Origin: Costus lasius
Lineage: Eukaryota; Streptophyta; Magnoliopsida; Zingiberales; Costaceae
Assembly: GCA_027563935.2 (NCBI GenBank)
Contig: CM050449.1
Span: 60,095,949 to 60,159,948, forward strand
Reading direction: 5' to 3'
Length of the DNA: 64,000 bases
The notes below the pieces were generated by a model. The model was given only the letters and a program-made list of their open reading frames with translations. It did not search any database and was not told where the DNA came from. Positions within the stretch are counted from its first letter, which is position 1; each line of letters begins with the position of its first letter. Made by a program: the position numbers and the translations under genes. Below are positions 54,952 through 64,000 of the stretch, one piece after another.

Positions 54952-56015
54952 TAGGATTCCGCAAGTGCACAGAATTATCGAAGTAATAAAAATATCGATC
55001 CACAGAGACCTACGTGTTAAGTACCAAATAGTTGTATTCTCACTAGCTAAGCAATCGAGTATGATGTGAGTAAACAATAGGAAAGCGTGCAAAATAAGAG
55101 ATAATCAAAGAGAGATAGATGGGACTAGGGTTTCATCCACCTTAATTTCAATGATAAGATATAAATAAAGGTTCGTCAATCAAATCTTGCTACGATAAAG
55201 ACCTAATTTACTTCATAAAGGGATTATCTCACTTTCCTACAGACAATCATGCAGGGACCAATCCTCGCTTTCGCGCAAGATCTATCCCAAAACTAAAGAT
55301 AAGTAAATCATCAATCAAAGAACTCAAGATCACTTTTGTGCATCCGAGTTCTAGGTTGATAATCTCTAGTGGAATCTCAAGGATCACTTTCGTGCATCCG
55401 AGCCTCAACACTAGTTTTACTCATGGATCTCCAACATTCCGATCCTCACTTTCGTGCAAGATCTCCACATTTGACAAATAGACTCGATCAATAGGTTCAT
55501 GTTATAATTATGACAATTAATCTACTAGAACAGATTAAATTAGATCTAACCTAAGGAAGCGATCCTAACATGCAATTCTAGGGTTCCAAATTCTCAAGCA
55601 ATTACCTTTCGGTCTCAAGTGAAAATTTTAAGAACATAATTAGTAACATGAACTTATAGAGAGTCTAAGCACAAATATCACATGAGCAAAATTATCATGA
55701 CGAGAAAGAAGATTTATCTAATCATGAAAAATCAAGGGGATTACACCCCATGTCCCAAAAATATTATCAAGCTTGAATGGAGGAATAAATACAATGAATC
55801 ATAGTTTTAGAGTGATAAGAAAACAAAAAGAAAGGAGAAACAATGTTACAACACGGCTATAAAATCCTTTACAGCCATAATTTGCTTCGATGAACAGCAC
55901 TGTCACCGCTGTTTCATTGATTCCTCCTCTGATCGGACTCCAAATGCTCTGAAACTTCTGTGGTGTCTTTCTCTCCTCAAAGCGAAGCTTGTGAGTAAAC
56001 ATCACGGCCTACGGT
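54952..56015 (-). repeat. Athila-1 5' LTR, inner part
   Basis: Left edge 'ccgcaagtgcacagaat' matches the LTR edges at 1943 and 31676. It contains the 'cactttcgtgca' words (55230-55460). It is cut at 56015 by element C, and its remainder lies outside the window. Because no PBS or gag separates it from pol, it could instead be an LTR of another Athila copy joined by deletion. Confidence 0.7.
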
Positions 56016-59000
56016 TGTAACGCCCTCGATTTTTCTGAATTATGATTTAAGGTTAGAAATTATGTTTCTGTATTTTTATCTGTTAAAATTTTGGGATTTT
56101 TGCCTAAGTGTAGGAATTTTTCCTACAGGGCAAAAATAATTATTTTGGTTGGGGATTCGAACCCTCAACCTTGATTCTTTGCTCCTGGAATTCCTTCCAC
56201 CATGGTGGCGCATATCACTGATGTTATTGGAGTGGCGCGGGGTGGTTAAGCCCAGGTAAGCCTTAAAACCAATTTTTTTTTCACTTAAGTTAACTGGGTT
56301 ATTGGGTCTTGGATCCGTTTGGGGTGGGAGAAAAAGAGGAATTGCGTGAGGGCTCCTCTCCCTCACGACTTTTGTGTTTTCTTGCCCTAGCCGCCTTTGG
56401 TTGTCGCCCCTCACTGTGCTTGGCGCCTCCTGAAATTTCTGACGCTGGTGGTGGCAGACTGGTGGTGGACGAATTTCCTGGTGATCCTCTGTCTTGGCGT
56501 TTTTCTCTGTGGACGATTTTTCTGGTGAGTAATTCGATCCTAAGGAGTCTAATCCGCTAAATTGTAGATTATCATTCAATTAAAATTCATTATTTGCAAT
56601 GATTATCTGTATGAACCAAATTTCGACGTCTCTTGTGTCTTCGATGCTTGATTTGGGTTTTGAATCTCATGATATTCGTTTCTATGGGGACGAATTCAAA
56701 TATTTATAGGGTTTTAAAATCCTGTTCTGCTGAAATCTGCATTCTCTAATCTGACCTTTGTGTACTATAACCCCAATATCTCATGGCCTATAGATCCAAA
56801 TCGCACGAAATAAATTTTGTATGAAACTAGATACATTCGGCTTTTATTTGAATGTGATATCGACCATATCCGAGCTGTATTCGTATTTCAATCTGTATTG
56901 CAATCTAGCTGTACAAAATCAGTTTTCTGGAAATCTGGATTTCGACCTTTATGTGTTCGAACCATCATATCTCCCTAGGTATAGCTCGAAATCTTGTCAA
57001 ATCAGTTTTATTAGAAAGTAGACTCGAAGGGATTCATTTTTATTACCATATCGCCTATTTTCTGTTAGTTATTGGATCTGAAATTTGTGTTGCAATTCTG
57101 ATATACGAATCTGTTTTCTGGAATTCTGAAATCCCGACCTTTCTATGTTCGAACACCCATACCTCCCCAGTTATAACTCCAAATCCAACGGATTCAGTTC
57201 TATTGGAAAGTAGATTCAAATAGCTTCATTGTGAATATCATATTGCCTATTTTAGATTACTTACTTATGCATATGTGAAATTCGAAATTTACCTGTGCCG
57301 GACGAATATTCCTTTGTGAGAAAAATTTATCCTGTATGGTTTAATCTCTTAAATTGTGATCTGTAGTTCTTCTAAAATTATTTGCTTGATGAGAAATTAT
57401 AGAGAAAACAAAATTTGGGGATTTAACTAAGAACTTAGGAAATTTTCGAAAATCATGGTTCGGGCCAATTTTGGGGCTTTTGTCATTTTCCTTCACAAAC
57501 GTGCAATTAAAATTATCTGTAGTGGGGGACTGAAATTATTTTCATGAAATTTGTATGTTCTGCAAGGATTCTGAAAATTTCGCCCTTGCGGTGATTTCTT
57601 TTGACTCACGTTTTTTTTTTAGGAATTTTGGGGAAGAATATTACAATGAATATCTGTATATATTTTCCTATAATTCCTAGGCTTGTTTAATTGTTTGTTA
57701 TGTGAAAAAATTCTATTCTGTACATATGTTGTGAATTTTCTGAAACTTTGAATGTGTTATAACCTTTGTGAGAACATAGAATGGTTTGACATGAATTAAG
57801 GATAGTTACATGAAATCTAAGGAATTCAAGGAATTCACTCATATATCACTTCTGGTTGATGGTAAAAATTATGAAGTGTGTTCAGCTTTGATTTTCTGCA
57901 AATTGTGATTTTGTTAAGGACTGGATATTGGGGTGTGTCATTTTCTGGTTTGTGAGACACTTTGGGCATGATGTGAGAATTGAGTAGTAGTTAGTCCTAC
58001 TCCTCCGTTTCAGCATGACCTGTTCTGTAAAAATTATGCCCTAGTGTAGCACTCTTTCGTGTCCTTACCCTCCTTTTGTGGCGCTGTAATGGTGCTGATA
58101 GTCTACTACGACCCTTGAGACACTAGTGAAGGGTAGATGTGAGCTGGTCTCACCTTCCGTTCTCCCTCCACTATTTCTGTTCTGTTCTGGGTATTGGAGG
58201 CCAGAGTGCCACGTCCTGACAAGACGGGGGCCACCCACTGATACCTCCTCTACCAGTATTGGAGGCCAGAGTGCCACGTCCTGACAAGACGGGGGCCACC
58301 CACTGATACCTCCTCTACCATTCTGTTTCTGATATGCATGCATGTCTCGTCCTCGGCAGAGGTGGGGTCAGACCTTCTGTGGTCATCAGACCTTCTGTGG
58401 TCTTCCGGCCTTCTGTGGCCTTTCTGTTTCCGATGTAGACTATCCGTTTGGATTCTGAAAATTCTGATTTTCTGTCTGTCAGCTTTGATTTCTGTAGTTC
58501 TGTTTCGATCTGTAGTATAGGTGTGTTGGGCAGTGTGATTAGTTGGAATGGGTTGGTATAATTATATCCTACTCCATGCTTGATGCTTATTGTTATAAGT
58601 ATCTGTATTTGATTATGTTTTGTTTTGATATGAGTGTTCATATTAAGTATCTTATCTGTTAAGCATGATATTTTTGATGTGTACTATGGATGGCTTTTAG
58701 TGTCTTTTACTCACTGAGCTTTTTAGCTCACCCCCGTTGTTTAAATATTTTCAGGTGAGACATCAAGACAGTGATTGCTACAGCTACTTAATTTGTTATG
58801 ATGCTAATGTTTTATATAATTTCTAGGAGTTGTCTTTTAAAGATCTATCAGGCCTGCGTGCCTAACTTACTTATATGACACGTTTTATCTCCTGAGGGCT
58901 TCTGCCTGTTTTCAGGATATTATATTATAGTTGTCTCGTTTTATTGTTGGATACGAGTTTTGGAGTCATGAGAATTGAAATTGTTCTTATTCTGAAATGT

Positions 59001-59375
59001 GTAACCGAGTTACTGTATTCGAAATACCTTGAGATGTGTAACCGAATTATTGTTGTATTTGGTATCTGAATAATCAGTTTCTGCAATATTTCCGAAATTT
59101 GTGTTCTCCACATATGTGTAGTGTGGACATCTGTTTTGTTCCAGGATATGTGGGTCTGTGCAGCAGTAATTAGTATACTTGCTGCCGGATTTTTTTGTAT
59201 TTCCGGATTTCTATTTCCTAGTAATCGATCCTACTCAGTTCTGTGCAGTTTTCAGTTCCGTAGTAATGTCCTTCGATGCCGCTTTCTTCCTATGTTTTAA
59301 TGGAAGAGTAAAAATTTTTAAAACCCCGTATTTTTACTTGTATGCGTGTGGGGTGTGATTCTGAGGGATGTTACA
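56016..59375 (+). repeat. Element C 5' LTR (3360 bp)
   Basis: TGTAACGCCCTCG...GGGATGTTACA. It is homologous to the reverse complement of the A LTRs, including the 76-bp repeat region (two copies here) and the hairpin word 'ggattcgaaccctcaacc' (56150-56170). Confidence 0.9.
58191..58320. repeat. short version of the 76-bp tandem repeat, two copies
   Basis: Two units of about 65 bp with 'ggaggccagagtgccacgtc', 'gacaagacgggggccaccca' and 'gatacctcctctacca', the reverse complement of the A repeat. Each unit is about 11 bp shorter than in A. Confidence 0.9.
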
Positions 59376-59377
59376 GA

Positions 59378-59389
59378 TGGTATCAGAGC
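59378..59389 (+). promoter_or_regulatory. primer binding site of element C (initiator Met-tRNA)
   Basis: TGGTATCAGAGC two bases after the LTR. Confidence 0.95.
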
Positions 59390-59420
59390 GATATTACTAG
59401 CAATTAGAAACTCCGGGAAA

Positions 59421-59542
59421 GGAAAACTCTGTTTGTGTATTGCTAGAAACCAAGATAGGATCTGATCCGTGATTGAATATTGGAAAACTCTGTTTGTGTA
59501 TTGCTAGAAACCAAGATAGGATCTGATCCGTGATTGAATATT
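59421..59542. repeat. 61-bp exact tandem duplication in the C leader
   Basis: The unit beginning 'ggaaaactctgtttgtgtat' occurs at 59421-59481 and 59482-59542 without difference. Element A has one copy in the corresponding leader. Confidence 0.95.
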
Positions 59543-59583
59543 GGTTGTTATTCTACCGTGTTATGTGATGCAGGTACAAAAAA

Positions 59584-62500
59584 ATGGTGCGACCAAGATC
59601 TAGCAGTAGCAACGGTGATCAACAGTCTGATCTGAGGCAGGCCATGGAGGCTATGACTGCTATGATGCAACAACAGAACGCATTCATCCAGCAGCAAACT
59701 CAGATGATGCAGCAGCAGCAGGCGCAGCACATGGAGGTTCAGCAACAGTTATTGCAGCGGCTGTCGCAGACACAGCCTCAGTCACAGTCACAACCGGCTG
59801 GACACGGTGTGGGTGGCGCTGGTTCTCCTCTGGGTGATGGCGCACATCAACGATATGCTCGGTTGGTTCGAGAGTTTTAGCACCTAAACCCGACTACATT
59901 TTATGGTAGTCCGGGGCCCAGAGCGGCTGAGGATTGGCTGTTGGCACTGGAAAAGATTTTCCAGGTTTTGCGCTGTGATGATGCAAACAAGCTATGTTTG
60001 TCTGTCTTCATGTTGCGTGGAGATGCCGAAGACTGGTGGAAGGGAGTCGTCAGACTAGCGGCAACTGAATCCAGAGTTGTTGATTGGCAGTACTTCATGA
60101 TGAAGTTCAATGCCAAGTTTTTTCCCTCTAGCTTATCTGAGGAGGGCGAGGTGGAGTTTATTCATCTTGAGCAGGGCGACCTGACGGTGGATCAGTATGA
60201 GGCCACATTCGCTCGGTTGTCGGGGTATGCTCCTCACTTAGTCAACACCGAGGAAAGAAGAGCCAAGAAGTTTCAGCGGGGTTTGAGGAAAGACATCAAG
60301 ACAAGGGTAGCTATGCTACACTTGGAGTCTTATGCTGAAGTGGTAGACAGGGCTCGCACTGCTGAGAGGTGCATTGCTGAGATGGCTGTTGATACTATGT
60401 CAGTCACTGCATCCGCCCCTACTTCTGTGACTTACGCACCCACTCTGGGTGGTAAGGATAAGAAGAATTTCAAGAAAGAGAAGAAAGACATTAAGGGCAG
60501 ATACAAACCTTATCAGAAGCCAGCCAGCACAGTTTCTCAGAATGGCAAGAAGTGTCTCCACTGTGGGAGCACTAAACATCAGGATAATGAGTGCTACAGG
60601 AAGACTGGCGCTTGCTTCAGATGTGGTAAGGTGGGGCATATGATTAAGGACTGTCCTATGCCGGATGCTAGAGGACAGGGTGAGAAGCCTACTGTGCAGA
60701 CTCGCGTGTATGCCATCACGGAGAGGGATGCTTCGGCTTCGAAGTCCGTGGTGGAAGGTACACTTTATGTGTTTAGTTATTTGGCACGCATTCTTTTTGA
60801 TCCTGGTGCCAATTTATCCTTTGTGTCTGCATGTTTTGCACCATGTCTGCCTGTGTTGCCTAGGATACTTAATTTCTGTATTTCTGTTCATACACCTATG
60901 GGTGAGGCCGTACCTACAGATATAATATATCCTGACTGTTTGATTAAGGTTGAAGGATATGATTTACCTATTGATTTGATTAGTCTTCCTATGAAAGACT
61001 ATGACATCATTCTGGGCATGGATTGGCTGTCTGCCTATCATGCTACTTTAGATTATTTTGAAAAGTTAATTACTCTGCATCTAAGTGATGGACAGCAATT
61101 GGTTATCCAAGGCCGGATTTCAGAACAGGAGCCTTTGGTGATATCTCATCTGCAGGCCAGGAAGCTTTTAGCCCAGGGCTGCAAGGGGTATCTGGCGCAT
61201 GTCAAGGTGCAGACTGAGTATGATTTGGATCTGGCTAAAATTCCTGTGGTAAGAGAGTTTGCTGACGTCTTCTCTGATTATTTATCTGGGTTACCACCCA
61301 GCAGAGAAGTTGAGTTTGGTATCGAGTTGTTGCCAGGCACGGCACCGATATCTAAAGCTCCTTACAGGATGGCAACTTCAGAACTGACGGAGCTGAAGAA
61401 GCAACTGGAAGAACTATTAGAGAAGGGGTATATTCGACCCAGTGTTTCTCCATGGGGAGCACCTGTGTTATTTGTGAAGAAGAAGGATGGTACTTTGCGC
61501 ATGTGCATCGATTACCGTCAACTCAATCAAGTGACTGTTAGGAATAAGTACCCATTACCCCGTATTGATGATCTCTTTGATCAGTTGTAGGGTGCTACTG
61601 TATTCTCTAAAATTGACCTGAGGTCTGGCTATCATCAGCTGAGAGTTCAGGAGGTGGATGTACCTAAAACTGCATTCAGGACCAGGTATGGGCACTATGA
61701 GTTTCTTGTTATGCCCTTTGGATTGACAAATGCCCCTGCGGTGTTTATGGATCTGATGAACAGGGTATTTCATGAGCTCCTAGACAAATGTGTGGTCGTC
61801 TTCATTGATGATATTCTGATCTACTCCAAGAATGCGCAAGATCACTCTCAGGATTTGCGCAAGGTGCTGGAGATTCTGCGGTTGAAGCAGCTGTATGCTA
61901 AGGCCAGCAAATGTGAGTTCTGGCTATATCAGATTGGCTTTCTGGAGCACATTATTTCTGGCCAGGGTGTGTCTGTGGATCCAGTGAAGGTGGAGGCCAT
62001 TCTTCACTGGGGAAGACCAACTACAGCGACTGAGGTCAGAAGTTTTCTGGGCTTAGCTGGATACTACCGCCGCTTTGTGGAGGGTTTTTCCAAGCTGGCT
62101 GGTCCTCTGACTAAGCTAACTAGAAAGAATTTGAAGTTTGAGTGGTCTGATGATTGTGAGTTTAGTTTTCAAGAACTGAAAAGGAGACTGACCAGTGCTC
62201 CTATCCTCATCATTCCCTGTGATGGAGAGAAGTTCACTGTGTACACTGATGCCTCTGGTAAGGGTCTGGGTGCTGTACTGATGCAGCAAGGAAAGGTAGT
62301 TGCTTATGCTTCAAGGCAACTCAAAGACTATGAGGTAAACTACCCCACTCATGATCTGGAGTTGGCAGCTGTAGTTTTTGCTTTGAAGATCTGGAGGCAC
62401 TATCTGTTTGGACAGACATTTGAATTGTTTACAGATCACCAGAGCTTGAAGTATATCTTCACTCAGAAAGAGCTGAATATGAGACAGAGGCGATGGCTTG

Positions 62501-64000
62501 AATTGATAAAGGATTATGACTTCACCATCCAATATCAGTCTGGTAAATCCAATGTGGTGGCTGATGCTCTTAGTCGGTATCCTGTGACTCGGATAGCTGC
62601 ACTGCGAGTCCAGGAGTGGCGACTATTGCAGGAGTTCAGTGACATGCATCTGAGTGTGACTCCGGGTGAGAGAGGCGGTCTTCTAGCTTCTCTCAGGGTT
62701 CAGTCAGATTTACTGCAGAGACTGAGATCAGGGCAGCAGTCAGATCCGGATATTTTACGGTGGAAAGAGAGGTCTGAGCAAGGCTGGGTTGAGAATTTCA
62801 GTATGTCGGATGATGGTCTCCTCAGATTCCGTGGAAGGGTCTGTGTCCCTGAGGACCTTGAGTTGAGAAATGAAATTCTTAAGGAAAGCCATTGCACTAA
62901 GTATACCGTTCATCCTGGTAGTACCAAGATGTATCAGTATCTGAAAAAGACTTTCTGGTGGCATGGTATGAAGAAGGATGTGCATTTGTTTGTGTCCAGA
63001 TGTTTGACTTGCCAAACTGTGAAGGCTGAGCATCAGAGCCCGGGCGGTTTGATGCAGTCTCTCCCTATTCCTCAGTGGAAGTGGGAGCATATCAGTATGG
63101 ACTTTGTGTGTGGACTGCCCAATACCAGAAGGAATCATGATGCCGTATGGGTGATTGTGGACAGACTCACGAAGTTAGCTCACTTCTTACCGATCAAAAT
63201 GACTTACAGTTTGGATCAGTTAGCAAAACTGTACATCGATGAGATTGTCAGATTGCATGGAGTTCCCTTGGACATTGTCTCTGACCGTGATCCTCGATTT
63301 CTGTCCAGGTTTTGGAAGAAATTACAGGAAGATTTGGGAACTAATCTGAGTTTCAGCACTGCATATCATCCTCAATCTGATGGTCAGATAGAGAGAACTA
63401 TTCAGACACTTGAGGATCTTCTGAGGTCTTATGTGGTTGACTGGTCTGTTGAGTGGGATCTGGACTTATCACTGATAGAGTTCACCTATAACAATAGCTT
63501 TCACTCTAGCATACAGATGGCTCCGTATGAGGCCCTATATGGGAGGAAATGCAGAACACCTATATGCTGGGAGGAAACTGGGGACAGGACAGTGCTAAGG
63601 TCGGATGCTGTTCAGGAAGCCACTGAGAAGATCAGAGAAATTCAGAGAAAGATGAAGATTGCTCAGGATAGACAGAAGAGTTATGCTGATGTGAGGCGGC
63701 ATCCTCTTGAGTTTTTGGTGGGAGAGCATGTTTTCCTAAAAGTCTCACCTATGAAAGGGGTGATGAGATTTGGGAAGAGGGGGAAATTGAGTCCCAGGTA
63801 CATTGGTCCCTTTGATATCATTGAGAGGGTTGGACCTGTGGCATACCGACTTGCTTTGCCCCCATCACTGGAACACCTCCATAATGTGTTCCATGTTTCT
63901 GCACTCAGAAAATATTGTTCTGATCCTTCTCATGTTCTAGAGTTGGAACCTCTTCAGCTTGAAGAGAATATGACTTTTGTGGTGAAACCTCTCAGAATTG
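59584..64000 (+). pseudogene. Element C gag-protease-RT-RNase H-integrase polyprotein with two amber stops
   Basis: A single frame opens at ATG 59584 (MVRPRSSSSNGDQQ) and appears open to the window end except for TAG at 59878 and 61588. Gag has a Gln-rich coiled coil, capsid ([37 protein letters not shown]) and two CCHC knuckles ([28 protein letters not shown]). Protease follows ([16 protein letters not shown] for [15 protein letters not shown]), then RT ([22 protein letters not shown]), RNase H ([12 protein letters not shown]) and integrase ([23 protein letters not shown]). It ends in the chromodomain region, cut by the window. The first TAG is CAG in element A; the second lies in [13 protein letters not shown], where related elements read Gln. 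Confidence 0.9.

Larger units (their letters stand above)
2856..56015 (-). mobile_element. Athila-1, the interrupted outer host element
   Basis: A minus-strand Athila-type Ty3/gypsy element forms the outer shell. Reading minus it has a 5' LTR piece (about 56015-54952, interrupted by element C), pol remnants (RT connection, RNase H, integrase; about 54950-53190), a spacer with palindromes, an env-like ORF (51683-51163 continued at 15602-14739), a 3' untranslated region (14738-14047) and a 3' LTR (14046-13452 continued at 3547-2856, interrupted by element A). PBS, gag, protease and the RT N-terminal half are absent: LTR sequence abuts the RT connection region directly. It was therefore a deletion derivative, or was deleted in place. 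Confidence 0.75.
56016..64000 (+). mobile_element. Element C: Tekay/Del-type Ty3/gypsy element, runs off the window
   Basis: Same family as element A but opposite orientation, and complete through gag, protease and RT. 5' LTR 56016-59375, PBS 59378, gag-pol from 59584 to the window end; the 3' LTR lies outside. It sits in the Athila-1 5' LTR. Only the left flank (acggt) is available for a TSD check. The LTR is clearly more diverged from the A LTRs than these are from each other. Confidence 0.9.

Noticed and set aside
59878..61590. programmed amber readthrough in element C
   Set aside because: The first TAG lies in the N-terminal Gag and is CAG in element A; the second lies inside RT. Neither is at a gag-pol boundary.

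Overview
The window looks like repeat-only, gene-free heterochromatin of a flowering plant with a large genome. Every recognisable coding region belongs to an LTR retrotransposon: Ty3/gypsy of the Tekay/Del, CRM-like and Athila types, one Ty1/copia element, and two related Ty3-like elements without reverse transcriptase. No host gene, tRNA, rRNA or CRISPR array is supported. Species cannot be named from the sequence. The CRM-like element (a group known from plant centromeres) hints at a centromeric or pericentromeric origin.

The layout is a deep nest whose layers can be separated by target site duplications (TSDs). The outer shell is Athila-1 on the minus strand: truncated 3' LTR at 2856-14046, env-like ORF split between 15602-14739 and 51683-51163, pol remnants at about 54950-53190, and a 5' LTR piece at about 54952-56015. 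A young Tekay-type element A (3548-13446, minus, TSD gtaat) sits in its 3' LTR. A relative of A in the opposite orientation, element C (56016 to beyond 64000, plus), sits in its 5' LTR.

A CRM-like element G1 (15603-51162, plus, TSD gttgc) split the Athila-1 env ORF. G1 was itself hit three times: by a solo LTR (16899-17826, TSD cgttc), by Athila-2 (18147-34075, minus), and by a Ty1/copia element in its RT gene (36533-47077, plus, TSD gtgcg). The copia 5' LTR received an inverted solo LTR of a related family (37885-39568, TSD cttca). Athila-2 received element E (20124-30935, minus), and E received its own relative D (21197-26986, minus, TSD aaaag). The deepest path is Athila-1 > G1 > Athila-2 > E > D. 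By-eye LTR divergence falls inward (about a tenth for G1 and Athila-2, about 4% for E, about 1.5% for D), consistent with the inferred order.

Most polyproteins are broken. Where paralogous copies allow direct comparison, several stop codons are C:G to T:A changes at CAG or TGG codons, as expected of heavily methylated DNA. The points most worth a second look are: the CRM-like pol frame that runs about 297 codons into the LTR and contains a coding tandem repeat; the D/E family with a degenerate protease and no RT; the large inverted repeat in the copia 5' LTR; and clusters of short CpG-containing palindromes in the Athila LTRs and internal region.
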